Positions 1 to 8,799 of a stretch of 64,000 nt of DNA are shown here, piece after piece; position 1 is the first letter of the stretch, and each line of letters opens with the position of its first letter. The translations under genes and the position numbers were made by a program. The notes under the pieces were generated by a model. It did not search any database. It saw nothing but the letters and a program-made list of their open reading frames with translations, and was not told where the DNA came from. Source of the stretch: Tenacibaculum haliotis (GTDB lineage Bacteria > Bacteroidota > Bacteroidia > Flavobacteriales > Flavobacteriaceae); assembly GCF_025215075.1 (NCBI RefSeq), contig NZ_JAOBTH010000024.1:1-64000 (forward strand), written 5' to 3'.

Positions 1-36
1 ATAACATAAGACTTTATCAAAAAAAGTACAGCAAAC

Positions 37-80
37 AAAAAGCGATTAAGAGAAATGTAACATTTCTTAATCGCTTTTAA
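37..80 (+). terminator. Terminator-like hairpin at left edge
   Basis: A long inverted repeat with AGCGATTAAG on one side and CTTAATCGCT on the other, with a two-base bulge and a short T run after it. It probably ends a gene lying left of the window. Positions 1-153 contain no gene that I can see. Confidence 0.6.
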
Positions 81-118
81 AGTTAAATTTCAAAAAGAGT
101 TGCTTTTTCAGTGCCCTC

Positions 119-143
119 TTAAAAACTTCGGGTTTTTTTTATT
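119..143 (+). terminator. Possible second terminator
   Basis: A run of A, a short CTTCGGG turn and eight T. It is a weak hairpin and may be a second stop signal for the upstream transcript, just before the convergent DinB-like gene ends at 154. Confidence 0.35.
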
Positions 144-153
144 TATTAACAAC

Positions 154-609
154 TTAAACCAACTTTGTTAAAGCCATAATAATTCCTAAATGAATTCCTT
201 CATGTAAGTTATTAAAAGAAATTGCTGTCTCAATAGAATCTAACGTAAAGCCAAGACTTGTTTCATACTCATTAAATTCGGTAAAAATACCTGCTTCGTA
301 ATCTTCTTGTAAAGTATCTGGCAACCCTACTAATAGTTCTTTTACTTCTTCAAACTCTTCTTCTGTAAATGTTTCTGTAGGTAAAGTTCCTTTTTTATAA
401 GTTTCTATTAATTCATCAGAAGCTAGGCAATTTAATCCTGATAATTTATAATTCAATAATTGCTGTGTTACTACCAAATGAGCAACATTCCACGCAATGT
501 TATTTTTAAACCCTTCTGGAATTTTATGTAATTGCTCTATTGATAAATTATCAACTTTATTAAAAACTAATGCTCTCGATTTTTTTAAAATTTCAAATTG
601 CTTGTTCAT
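154..609 (-). CDS. DinB-like superfamily protein
   Basis: A protein of 151 residues in the DinB_2 style: a small four-helix bundle with His at spaced positions (NVAHLVVTQQ near residue 47 and NLHEGIHLG near residue 134), the arrangement that binds a metal in DinB/YfiT proteins. These proteins are often thiol-dependent transferases or are uncharacterised, so no reaction is assigned. The frame is open to an ATG at 636, but a -7 box lies at 634-641 on this strand, so transcription should start downstream of that codon. The ATG at 609 (MNKQFEIL) is therefore chosen. It is divergent from the ArsC-like gene. Confidence 0.7.
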   Translation of the reverse strand: MNKQFEILKKSRALVFNKVDNLSIEQLHKIPEGFKNNIAWNVAHLVVTQQLLNYKLSGLNCLASDELIETYKKGTLPTETFTEEEFEEVKELLVGLPDTLQEDYEAGIFTEFNEYETSLGFTLDSIETAISFNNLHEGIHLGIIMALTKLV

Positions 610-633
610 TATTCTACTTATTTTAGCGTACAT

Positions 634-641
634 CAAAGATA
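634..641 (-). promoter_or_regulatory. -7 box of the DinB-like gene
   Basis: TATCTTTG on the minus strand matches the Bacteroidota -7 consensus TAnnTTTG. It ends 24 bases before the chosen ATG and rules out the upstream in-frame ATGs. No clear TTG -33 box was seen. Confidence 0.55.
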
Positions 642-652
642 ATTATTAAACC

Positions 653-1000
653 ATGAAGAAAGTATATTTTTTACAAACTTGTGATACTTGCCGACGTATA
701 TTAAAAGAAGTAAATATTGAAGGATTTGAAAAGCAAGAAATAAAAGCAAACCCTGTAACTGTTAATCAGCTAGAGGAAATGAGAAAACTAACAGATAGTT
801 ATGAAAGCTTATTTAATAAAAGAGCGAGATTATACAAGGAACGAGATTTAAAAAACAAAACAATTACCGAAAACGACTACAAACAGTTTATTTTAGAAGA
901 ATACACTTTTTTAAAGCGTCCGGTTTTTATAGTTGATGACAACATTTTTATTGGTAATAGTAAAAAAGTAATCCAAGCTTTAAAGGAAACAATAAATTAA
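653..1000 (+). CDS. ArsC/Spx-family thioredoxin-fold protein
   Basis: A 115-residue protein of the arsenate reductase-like (ArsC/YffB/Spx) family. The N-terminal strand is followed by a CxxC at Cys10 and Cys13 (TCDTC), then a helical insertion, the segment FNKRARLYKE, and RPVFIVDDN near residue 87, where the family carries its conserved Arg-Pro. Classical ArsC has a single catalytic Cys with downstream Arg; this protein resembles the uncharacterised YffB-like branch, so arsenate reduction is not claimed. Divergent from the DinB-like gene with 43 bases between starts. Confidence 0.75.
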   Translation: MKKVYFLQTCDTCRRILKEVNIEGFEKQEIKANPVTVNQLEEMRKLTDSYESLFNKRARLYKERDLKNKTITENDYKQFILEEYTFLKRPVFIVDDNIFIGNSKKVIQALKETIN

Positions 1001-1054
1001 TTATTGAAACGGATAATCTCTTTTCTTTTAGAGTTTTACTTTTCATCAGAAAAT

Positions 1055-1098
1055 AAAAAACTACCAGTACATAAGGGGATATGTTCTTGGTAGTTTTT
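1055..1098 (+). terminator. Terminator after the ArsC-like gene
   Basis: AAAAACTACCA and TGGTAGTTTTT form a perfect stem around a loop that itself contains GGGG (1075-1078). It ends in a T run. It lies 55 bases after the stop codon of the ArsC-like gene. Confidence 0.65.
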
Positions 1099-1186
1099 AA
1101 ATTATACATTATTAATTAACGGGGGATTAATCAATAAAAAAGGGGGTAATTAATTGATGCTATTAAACTATGGGGGTAATTAATAA
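1075..1186 (+). other. G-tract-rich intergenic element
   Basis: Four runs of four or five G lie at 1075, 1121, 1142 and 1172 in otherwise very AT-rich DNA. The last three are each followed by AT-rich words of the type ATTAAT or TAATTAAT. The 17 bases GGGGGATTAATCAATAA at 1121-1137 recur exactly at 52098-52114. No reading frame explains this. It may be a transcribed leader or a small RNA; it ends before the hairpin at 1211. Confidence 0.4.
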
Positions 1187-1210
1187 CTTCGGTACAAATA
1201 TATTCCTATA

Positions 1211-1255
1211 AAGCGCACATAAATCATTTGTAGTAGTTTTGATGTGCTTTTTACG
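1211..1255 (+). terminator. Hairpin after the G-tract element
   Basis: AAAGCGCACAT pairs imperfectly with GATGTGCTTTTT, giving a GCACAT/ATGTGC core and a T run on the plus strand. If the G-tract element is transcribed, this would be its 3' end. Confidence 0.5.
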
Positions 1256-1664
1256 CTTAAGAATTAATAAAAAATCAAACGTTTATATATTGTAGTATAA
1301 AAGTCTATAATTCATAATAACTACTTTTCATAAAAATTAAGACACAAGGTCTAAGATATTTTTATTAATAATCTACAATCCGTTACTCCAGGTATTCGCA
1401 GTTGCTATTATGGTTATTTCAGGAAATATTCTTTTAAATAACACGACAATAGCTTTGTGCTTTTTTCATCGCCGTTAATTATTCCAATAGCATATTGTAA
1501 TGACATAAAAAGGGTATATTTTAAATTAAAAAACTTTCTTCACCTCTAAGAATAGATAAAAAATTTAAGTAAAACTGCAACATAAATATTTTTTTGACAG
1601 TATAAAGGATTCCTTTTTTTTAAAAAAAGTTAATTTAGCCATTAATAAAACATTTAAAAAACTG
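1256..1664. other. Intergenic DNA before the sensor kinase
   Basis: About 400 bases of AT-rich DNA with no credible gene on either strand. Short open stretches on the minus strand near 1360-1450 have no good start. It must hold the promoter of the kinase gene, but no consensus -7 box was obvious. Confidence 0.5.
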
Positions 1665-4664
1665 ATGCCCTTTAAACCATATATATATCTTTTTTTAATT
1701 GTACTACAACTGTTTTCTTATACTACCTATAGCCAGTCGTATGAAAGTTTTAAGTATTCTATAAAAAAAGATGACAATACCTTCTTAACTTCCGAGTTAC
1801 TTATAGATCATAACGGATTTACTTGGTATGCCACTAAAGATTGGGTGGTAAAAGATTTTGGAACTTCTAAAGTATATATCCCATTAAAAGGCTTAAAAGG
1901 AAAACCAATAACTGTTCACGCTTTTTTACAAGACAATGATGGAAATATTTGGGTGGTAACCCCTTTTGGAGTTTACACCATAAATTATAACGATTATCGT
2001 GTTACAAATATTATAAAAGGAAGTACTTCCTTTGAGATGTATATTTCTATTATTCAACAAAAAAAAAATGGGCATATATGGGTAAGTACAAATCAAAACC
2101 GCTTTTTAGAATTTAAAGGACACACGCTTATAAATAATTATAAAATAGACACAGCGCAAGAAAACTTCTTTTTACTTTACTTAAATAAAAAAGATGAAGT
2201 TGTTATGGTTAGTGAATATTTAGTTTATAGTATAAAAAATAATCAATTACAATTTATAACAACCAAAACACCCGAAGAAATTTTAATTCCCTTATCAACT
2301 CCTAATAAAAACTCCGTAAACAAAACAGGTGTTATACACTACGGGAACAAGGAAATTCCATATACTTATTTTACTGAAATAGGCATGTATAAAGTATATA
2401 ATAAGGAATGGAATACTAATAAACTATTAAACGACCGAAGAGTTGATTTAACCTGGGTTATAAAAAACAATATACTTTCTACTACGCATAAAGATCTTAT
2501 TTGGTCGCAACAATTTCAATTTAAAAATAAACAATGGTATTTAAACGACGTATCTAAAACAAATATTCATGCAAACATTCATTCTATCCTTCAGGATTCG
2601 TTAAACAATTATATTGTAAGTAGTAACCCTAATGAAATTCATAAAATTAGAATTGATAATAATTTTTACACAACCTACTTAGTCGACTCCGTAAACCCTA
2701 TTAGTACCCGATCTATTATTAGTGATGCAAAAAAAAACATATTTGTAGCTTCTTATTCTGGTTTATTTAAAATAGATTCTTTAGATATTACCCATAATAT
2801 TTCTAATGAAAGTAATTATGCCTTTTTACAAAAAAATGATAGTCTTACATGGTCTAATGATGTTTATTTACTAACAAAAAATAATTTTTCAAAAAACGAT
2901 ATTCAATATTTCAATCAGAAAAATTGGCCTACCATTGATTCAGGAATTCAAAGTTTAGCTTATAAAAATGAGAACCAAATATGGATAGGTTCCTTAAATG
3001 GTTTGCATCTTTTTGATGAAAAAACAGAAAGCTTTGCCAATTACAGCAAATTAAATAAAGCGCACAATTTAAGTGACACCTATATAAACGACATCTTACA
3101 ATTACCCAACAATAAAGTATGGTTAGCAACCAACAATGGCGCTTATTTATATAACTCTAAAACAAAAACGGTTATACATTACTCTAGTAATAGTAAAACT
3201 CATAAAATACCACACACAAAAGTATTAGATATTCATAAAGACAAGCACAATACTATCTGGTTGGCTGGCGATAAAGGTTTGGTTTCTATTAATACTAATG
3301 GTGTTACCAATCAGTATTTAACAAAAGATGGTTTAGCAAACAATATTGTTTGCAGCATGCTAGAAACTAAAAACCACCTATGGCTGGGTACTTATGATGG
3401 TATTAGCCGCGTAAATTTAACCGGAAACAAAAAGCAATTTTCAAATTATTTAAAAGGCCATGAATTTAACCACAGTTCTAGTTACAAATTAAATGATTCT
3501 ATCCTGTTTTTTGGAAGCATGAATGGTGTTTACAAAATACTCACTAATAAAGTCCCTAAACGCAGCATCTATCAAAAACTAATCCCTGTAAGTTTAACTA
3601 CTTTTCAAAAAGAGAAAGATTCAATTATAGAGCAATTTAATGTAAAAAACCTAACAAAAATTAAATTAGATCACGATACTAATTATTTTGAATTTAAGTT
3701 TGCTTTAGATAAGTCATTCAATCATACAAAAAATAATTTTTTATATAAAATTGAAGGACTTACCAAGACTTGGATTCCTTTAAAGAACACAACAACCATA
3801 CGCCAATATGGGATACCTCCAGGAAACTATGTATTAAAAGTAAAAGGTATAAATGAAGAGGGAATGCAGGCTATAAATGAAATTTTGCTTCCTATTCACG
3901 TGTCTCAAATATTCTATAAGACAACATGGTTTATCCTTGTATCTATCAGCTTTTTATCAATAATTATGTTTGTAATATTTTTAAGGGTAAAACGCAGAAA
4001 TACAATAGAAAAAAGACTACGATCGGATGTAAGAGATTTAAAAATAAAAGCATTAACCATGCAAATGAATCCTCATTTTATCTTTAACATAATAAACAAC
4101 ATACAAAGTGATTTAATTCTTAAAAACACCGTAAATATTAATGATTATATTCATGCTTTTTCTAGTTTACTACGAACTACTATGAATATGACTACTTCTA
4201 ATTTTATTAGTGTAAAAAACGAAATTGATTATTTAGAAGCTTACATAAAGCTACAAAAATATCGACTTAATAATGGTTTTTCTTATCATTTTGAAATCAC
4301 GACTACCTCAAAAAACATAGACCTTAACAACATTAACATTCCTTGTATGTTACTGCAACCCATTGTTGAAAACGCTATTTTACATGGTTTAGAACCTAAA
4401 GAAGATTCAAATAAATTATTAAAAATAATTATCGCTGTAAGTGATATTGTTGAAGTTTGTATTGAAGACAATGGTATAGGACGTATAAAGAATAATACAA
4501 CTAAACAAAAAAACAACGAACCTCATGCTATGGGACTTATGAAAACAACCATAGGTTTACGAAACGAATTAAGACAAAATAAAATAACCTTTCAAATTAT
4601 AGATTTAGTTGATAACAATACTCCTGCAGGTACAAAAGTTATTTTTAAAATTCCTTATAAATAA
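1665..4664 (+). CDS. Propeller-domain sensor histidine kinase (LytS-type)
   Basis: A 999-residue membrane sensor. A signal peptide (residues 1-23) precedes a long periplasmic region with repeated two-component-propeller units, seen as recurring patterns such as NIWVVTPFGV, QIWIGSLNGL, KVWLATNNGA, TIWLAGDKGL and LWLGTYDGI. A Y_Y_Y-type beta domain follows (about 670-740), then one membrane helix (about 748-772) and a His_kinase domain with NPHFIFN (His804) and the LLQPIVENAILHG ATP-site box near residue 905. There is no DNA-binding domain and no LytTR response regulator beside it, so its partner must be elsewhere. In this family the propeller is thought to sense an extracellular ligand, often glycan-related; the ligand here is unknown. 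Confidence 0.85.
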   Translation: MPFKPYIYLFLIVLQLFSYTTYSQSYESFKYSIKKDDNTFLTSELLIDHNGFTWYATKDWVVKDFGTSKVYIPLKGLKGKPITVHAFLQDNDGNIWVVTPFGVYTINYNDYRVTNIIKGSTSFEMYISIIQQKKNGHIWVSTNQNRFLEFKGHTLINNYKIDTAQENFFLLYLNKKDEVVMVSEYLVYSIKNNQLQFITTKTPEEILIPLSTPNKNSVNKTGVIHYGNKEIPYTYFTEIGMYKVYNKEWNTNKLLNDRRVDLTWVIKNNILSTTHKDLIWSQQFQFKNKQWYLNDVSKTNIHANIHSILQDSLNNYIVSSNPNEIHKIRIDNNFYTTYLVDSVNPISTRSIISDAKKNIFVASYSGLFKIDSLDITHNISNESNYAFLQKNDSLTWSNDVYLLTKNNFSKNDIQYFNQKNWPTIDSGIQSLAYKNENQIWIGSLNGLHLFDEKTESFANYSKLNKAHNLSDTYINDILQLPNNKVWLATNNGAYLYNSKTKTVIHYSSNSKTHKIPHTKVLDIHKDKHNTIWLAGDKGLVSINTNGVTNQYLTKDGLANNIVCSMLETKNHLWLGTYDGISRVNLTGNKKQFSNYLKGHEFNHSSSYKLNDSILFFGSMNGVYKILTNKVPKRSIYQKLIPVSLTTFQKEKDSIIEQFNVKNLTKIKLDHDTNYFEFKFALDKSFNHTKNNFLYKIEGLTKTWIPLKNTTTIRQYGIPPGNYVLKVKGINEEGMQAINEILLPIHVSQIFYKTTWFILVSISFLSIIMFVIFLRVKRRNTIEKRLRSDVRDLKIKALTMQMNPHFIFNIINNIQSDLILKNTVNINDYIHAFSSLLRTTMNMTTSNFISVKNEIDYLEAYIKLQKYRLNNGFSYHFEITTTSKNIDLNNINIPCMLLQPIVENAILHGLEPKEDSNKLLKIIIAVSDIVEVCIEDNGIGRIKNNTTKQKNNEPHAMGLMKTTIGLRNELRQNKITFQIIDLVDNNTPAGTKVIFKIPYK

Positions 4665-4675
4665 AACTTTAAAAG

Positions 4676-4713
4676 TAAAAAGCTTCAAAATCTTTATGAT
4701 TATGAAGCTTTTT
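4676..4713. terminator. Bidirectional terminator
   Basis: AAAAAGCTTCA and TGAAGCTTTTT form a stem with T runs on both strands. It can end both the kinase transcript from the left and the tRNA-Gln transcript from the right. Confidence 0.7.
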
Positions 4714-4714
4714 G

Positions 4715-4786
4715 TTGGCCTACAAGGACTCGAACCTTGAATGTCGGTACCAAAAACCGGTGTGTTACCAATTACACCATAGGCCA
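4715..4786 (-). tRNA. tRNA-Gln (anticodon TTG), copy 1
   Basis: A full cloverleaf of 72 bases on the minus strand. The acceptor arm is TGGCCTA/TAGGCCA, the D stem GTGT/ACAC, the anticodon loop TTTTGGT with TTG at 34-36, the T stem CAAGG/CCTTG with loop TTCGAGT, and the discriminator base is A. CCA is not encoded. The top pair of the anticodon stem is a C27-A43 mismatch. Confidence 0.93.
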
Positions 4787-4879
4787 ATAAGTTATTACAA
4801 ATATAAAAACATTGTTTTAAAACTAAAAAACAATAATCAGTTTTTATAAGAAATCCTCACGAACTTCGTAAGGATTAAG

Positions 4880-4951
4880 TTGGCCTACAAGGACTCGAAC
4901 CTTGAATGTCGGTACCAAAAACCGGTGTGTTACCAATTACACCATAGGCCA
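4880..4951 (-). tRNA. tRNA-Gln (anticodon TTG), copy 2
   Basis: Identical over all 72 bases to the copy at 4715-4786, 93 bases upstream of it in the direction of transcription. The same C27-A43 mismatch is present, so it is not a sequencing accident. Both are probably cotranscribed from the promoter at 4969-4998. Confidence 0.93.
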
Positions 4952-4968
4952 ATAACTTATTGCGGGTG

Positions 4969-4998
4969 CAAATATAATACAAAGTTTTATTTCGACAA
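4969..4998 (-). promoter_or_regulatory. Promoter of the tRNA-Gln pair
   Basis: On the minus strand TTG, a 19-base spacer and TATATTTG followed by CA. This is a close match to the Bacteroidota housekeeping promoter (TTG, 17-23 bases, TAnnTTTG). Confidence 0.75.
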
Positions 4999-5042
4999 AT
5001 TTTTTATGCTTTTTTTCATTTAACACAATTTTATATCGACTT

Positions 5043-5076
5043 TTGGCTAGTTAACTATCTCAAAATTATATTTTTG
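5043..5076 (+). promoter_or_regulatory. Promoter of the DUF2723 gene
   Basis: TTG at 5043, a 23-base spacer and TATTTTTG at 5069-5076. The -7 box covers the upstream TTG codon at 5074, so that codon cannot be the start. Confidence 0.6.
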
Positions 5077-5133
5077 TTTTCAGTAAAAAACCAACAGTTA
5101 TTAATACTTTCGTACTTTATTATACAAAAAACT

Positions 5134-8100
5134 ATGAACGAATTTAACTACAAAAAATGGAATGTCCTTTTAGGATGGTTTTCATTTGCCGTGGCACTAA
5201 TCACATATACACTAACCTTAGAGCCTACAGTTAGTTCTTGGGATTGTGGAGAATACATTTCTACCGCAGTAAAATTAGAAGTTGGGCATCCGCCAGGAGC
5301 CCCGTTGTTTCAAATGCTAGGTGCATTCTTTGCAATGTTTAGCAACGACCCAAGTCAGTGGGCAAAAATGGTAAACTTTATGTCTGGTTTAGCCAGTGCG
5401 TTTACAATTTTATTTATGTTTTGGACCATTACCAACTTAGCTAAAAAAATGGCTATTAAAAATGGTAAGTTCAGTAAAAGTGAAGCTATTGCTGTTTTAG
5501 GTAGTGGTTTAGTTGGTGCTTTAGCTTATACATTTTCTGATAGTTTTTGGTTTAGTGCCGTAGAAGGTGAGGTGTATGCAATGTCATCTTTTTTAATGGC
5601 TTTATTATTTTGGCTAGGATTAAGATGGGAAAGTGAAATTAATACGCCAAGAGGGAACAAATGGTTAGTAGTAATTAGTTTTGTGGTAGGGCTTTCATTC
5701 GGGGTACATATTTTATCACTTTTAGTGATTCCATCTATTGTTTTATTATATTTCTTTAAAACTTATAAAAACATCAATATAAAAACAACTGCAATCGCAA
5801 CACTTATTTCAATACTTGTTTTAGCTTTTGTTTTTAAATTCTTGTTTCCGTTTACACTTAAATTCTTTAGTGTTTCAGAATTGTTTTTCATCAATCAAAT
5901 AGGATTACCATTTAATACAGGAACCATTGTTGCTGGTATTGTTTTAATCGCCTTATTTTTCTTCGGATTGAAATATACGCGTACAAAAAACTTAGTAATG
6001 GCAAACACTTTAGTCCTGTCTGTACTATTTATTATGATTGGTTTTTCATCATGGTTAATGCTACCAATTCGTGCAAATGCCGATACTGTTATTAATGAAA
6101 ACAATCCGTCAAGTGCCCGTGAATTATTAGCATATTACAATCGTGAACAATATGGTGATGCTAATGTTTTTTATGATAAATATTACTCTGTTGCGCATGA
6201 CAGAACACAAGATGCAGATCAACCCTATAAAGATGACAAGCCTAAATACGAAAAGAAAAACGGAAAATATGTTATTGTAAACAAATACAAAAACGTATTA
6301 CCAAACTATTCTAGCAAACACAAAGGTTTTATACCTCGTATGGTAAACCCCGCTTCAGAGCAGCATTACAAAAGTATTGCCGGAATTCCTGCCCGAAGTA
6401 AAAGACGACCTACGTTTGTAGAAAACATGAAATTCATGATTGATTATCAATTCGGATACATGTATGGGCGTTATTTTATGTGGAACTTCGTAGGACGACA
6501 AAACGATACACAAGGGCATTTAGATATTGAAAATGGTAATTGGTTAAGCGGAATCGATTTTATTGATGAAATGCGCTTAGGATCGCAACAAAACCTACCA
6601 GACGACATTAAAAACAATAAAGGACGTAACAAATATTTCTTCTTACCTTTAATTTTAGGATTAATCGGGTTGTTTTATCAATCTAAAAAAGATAAAAAGA
6701 ATTTATATACCCTTGCCCTATTCTTTGCTTTTACTGGTTTTGCTATTATATTTTACACCAACCCAAAACCTTTTGAACCTCGAGAACGTGATTACGCCGT
6801 AGTAGGATCGTTTTATGTATTTGCTATTTGGATAGGTTTCGGAGTATTTGCATTGTATGACTATCTAAAAAATTACGCAAACAAAAGAACCGTTGCCATT
6901 GCCGTATCTGCCGTTTCGCTATTAGCCGTTCCTGTTTTAATGGGAGTTCAGAACTGGGATGATCATGATAGAGACGATCGTTATGTTTCTCAACTAAACG
7001 CACAAACCTATTTAGAAAGTTGCGACCCAAATGCTATTATTTTTACCATTGGAGATAATGATACTTTTCCGCTTTGGTACATGCAACAAGTTGAAGGTGT
7101 ACGACAAGATATTAAGATTGTAAATACCAGTCTTTTTCAAACTGCTTGGTATATCGACCAAATGAAAAAGAAAACCTATGAAGCAGATCCTATTCCGTCG
7201 CAATTAACACACGATAAATATAAATACGGAACTTTAGATATTGCATATCATATTGCGCATCCAAGATTTAAAGATTCTATTATTTCTATCAATAATTTTA
7301 TGCGTTGGATTGAAAGTGACAACGACGCGACTTATTATATTGATGAAGAAAATGACGTAAGAGAAAAATTTTATCCGACAAACAGAATTAGAATTCCTGT
7401 AAACAAAGAAAATGCTTTAAAAACAGGATTGGTTGCTCAGAAGGATGCTGATAAAATTGTTGATTATATCGATATTACTGTTGATGACCAAGGTTTAACC
7501 AAAAATAGAATCTTAATGCTCGATATTTTAAATAATTTCGATTGGAAACGCCCAATTTATTTTACTGGCGGTGCCAATGCTGATGAAGAATATATTTGGT
7601 TAAAAGATTATTTACAGTTAGACGGAATGTCGTACAAATTAGTACCGATTAAAACGCCTAACAAAGGAAAATCAATATTTGATATGGGACGCATCGATCC
7701 TAAAAAGATGTATGATAATGTTAAAAAATGGGACTGGAAAACCATAAACAACGGTAAAATTTATTTAGACGAGCAAAGCAAACGTAACGCAATATCAATC
7801 CGAAATAACTTAATGCGTTTGTCTGAAGAATTTCTGAAAGAAGGAGATTCTGTTAGTGCTAAAGATGTATTAGATTTATCATTATACAAAATGCCAATTA
7901 ACGATTTTGGACATTATAGTATTTCTTTAGGATACCCAGAGTTGTATTATAACATAGGAGATATTGATAAAGCTCGTGAAACTGCTGAAACATTAATAAA
8001 CGTTTTTCAACAAAAATTAAAATACTACAGCACTTATAAAGATGAAGATGTTGATTTAATTCTTGATAATTTAGAAACAAATTTATACATGTACCAAAAC

Positions 8101-8256
8101 GTTATTCAGCAAATTTCTAAATATGACAATGACATGGATTATGGAAAAAAAGCTTTTGAAAGTTATCTAAATCATGCACGTTTGTTTAAACACCTAATGT
8201 CTGACGAAGAAGAGCAAGAACAATTTCCTCAGGAATTAGATACTATCAAGCCTTAA
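5134..8256 (+). CDS. DUF2723 family multi-pass membrane protein
   Basis: A protein of 1040 residues from the ATG at 5134. The N-terminal half has about ten or more membrane helices and the family hallmark EPTVSSWDCGEYI followed by GHPPGAPLF, which resembles the first loop of GT-C glycosyltransferases of the protein O-mannosyltransferase kind. The C-terminal half (after about residue 600) is soluble, with FTIGDNDTFPLWY typical of Bacteroidota members. Likely a lipid-linked-sugar-dependent glycosyltransferase of the inner membrane, by family inference only. A longer reading frame to TTG 5074 exists but overlaps the promoter. Confidence 0.85.
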   Translation: MNEFNYKKWNVLLGWFSFAVALITYTLTLEPTVSSWDCGEYISTAVKLEVGHPPGAPLFQMLGAFFAMFSNDPSQWAKMVNFMSGLASAFTILFMFWTITNLAKKMAIKNGKFSKSEAIAVLGSGLVGALAYTFSDSFWFSAVEGEVYAMSSFLMALLFWLGLRWESEINTPRGNKWLVVISFVVGLSFGVHILSLLVIPSIVLLYFFKTYKNINIKTTAIATLISILVLAFVFKFLFPFTLKFFSVSELFFINQIGLPFNTGTIVAGIVLIALFFFGLKYTRTKNLVMANTLVLSVLFIMIGFSSWLMLPIRANADTVINENNPSSARELLAYYNREQYGDANVFYDKYYSVAHDRTQDADQPYKDDKPKYEKKNGKYVIVNKYKNVLPNYSSKHKGFIPRMVNPASEQHYKSIAGIPARSKRRPTFVENMKFMIDYQFGYMYGRYFMWNFVGRQNDTQGHLDIENGNWLSGIDFIDEMRLGSQQNLPDDIKNNKGRNKYFFLPLILGLIGLFYQSKKDKKNLYTLALFFAFTGFAIIFYTNPKPFEPRERDYAVVGSFYVFAIWIGFGVFALYDYLKNYANKRTVAIAVSAVSLLAVPVLMGVQNWDDHDRDDRYVSQLNAQTYLESCDPNAIIFTIGDNDTFPLWYMQQVEGVRQDIKIVNTSLFQTAWYIDQMKKKTYEADPIPSQLTHDKYKYGTLDIAYHIAHPRFKDSIISINNFMRWIESDNDATYYIDEENDVREKFYPTNRIRIPVNKENALKTGLVAQKDADKIVDYIDITVDDQGLTKNRILMLDILNNFDWKRPIYFTGGANADEEYIWLKDYLQLDGMSYKLVPIKTPNKGKSIFDMGRIDPKKMYDNVKKWDWKTINNGKIYLDEQSKRNAISIRNNLMRLSEEFLKEGDSVSAKDVLDLSLYKMPINDFGHYSISLGYPELYYNIGDIDKARETAETLINVFQQKLKYYSTYKDEDVDLILDNLETNLYMYQNVIQQISKYDNDMDYGKKAFESYLNHARLFKHLMSDEEEQEQFPQELDTIKP

Positions 8257-8280
8257 TATTTAAAAATATTGTTACATAAA

Positions 8281-8317
8281 AAAAGCGCAGTTACTAAATA
8301 TAGTAGCTGCGCTTTTT
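8281..8317. terminator. Terminator between convergent genes
   Basis: GCGCAG..CTGCGC stem extended by TTACTA/TAGTAG, with A run before and T run after. It can serve the DUF2723 gene on the plus strand and the thioredoxin-like gene on the minus strand. Confidence 0.75.
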
Positions 8318-8420
8318 CACGTAGTAAGTTTAGCTTTATTACTTAAACTTCAAAAAAATGTATGTAAAAACACTATCGGTGTTTCACGATAATTATATTA
8401 TTATAATACCAAAATAAACC

Positions 8421-8714
8421 TTAAACGTACTGCTGTACTAAGCCAATTAAAGTATTTGCATCTTGCTCACCAGTTTGGCGCCATTTCATCTCTCCTTCTT
8501 TATAAATCATAAAAGTCGGATTTCCTTTAACACGTAAAGCTTCTGCTAAAACTTCGTTCTGTCTAATATCAATCTTAATTACCTTTGCTTTATCTCCTAA
8601 AGCAGCAGCAACATCACGCAGCGTATCTAAACTAGGTTCATACTCACTCCAATCAGTATAAAAATCAATTAAAACTGGCTTGTTAACACTTATAATCTCA
8701 CCAAACTTTGTCAT
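8421..8714 (-). CDS. Thioredoxin-fold protein without cysteines
   Basis: A complete thioredoxin fold of 97 residues: LIDFYTDW strand, the active-site position, KVIKIDI, and the GNPTFMIYKEGE segment with the cis-proline. The usual WCGPC is replaced by WSEYE (Ser23 and Glu26), and there is no cysteine anywhere in the protein, so it cannot be a dithiol reductase. I recall similar cysteine-free proteins in other Flavobacteriia. A chaperone-like or protein-docking role is more likely than redox chemistry. The gene stands alone, convergent with DUF2723 and in the same direction as the phosphoesterase upstream. Confidence 0.85.
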   Translation of the reverse strand: MTKFGEIISVNKPVLIDFYTDWSEYEPSLDTLRDVAAALGDKAKVIKIDIRQNEVLAEALRVKGNPTFMIYKEGEMKWRQTGEQDANTLIGLVQQYV

Positions 8715-8799
8715 GCTATATAATTTATATATGTAAAATCTATCAAAACTACTATTTTTTTTTCAATTAAATATTAACATCTGTTAAAAACCCTGAAAA

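Noticed and set aside
1340..1500. Minus-strand open stretch upstream of the kinase (possible gene remnant)
   Set aside because: About 29 codons without a start and no resemblance to any family; interrupted in all other frames.
4605..4787. A 60-codon minus-strand frame
   Set aside because: It reads through tRNA-Gln and the terminator.
5074..5133. TTG start extending the DUF2723 protein by 20 residues
   Set aside because: The TTG is part of the -7 promoter box, so it cannot be in the mRNA.
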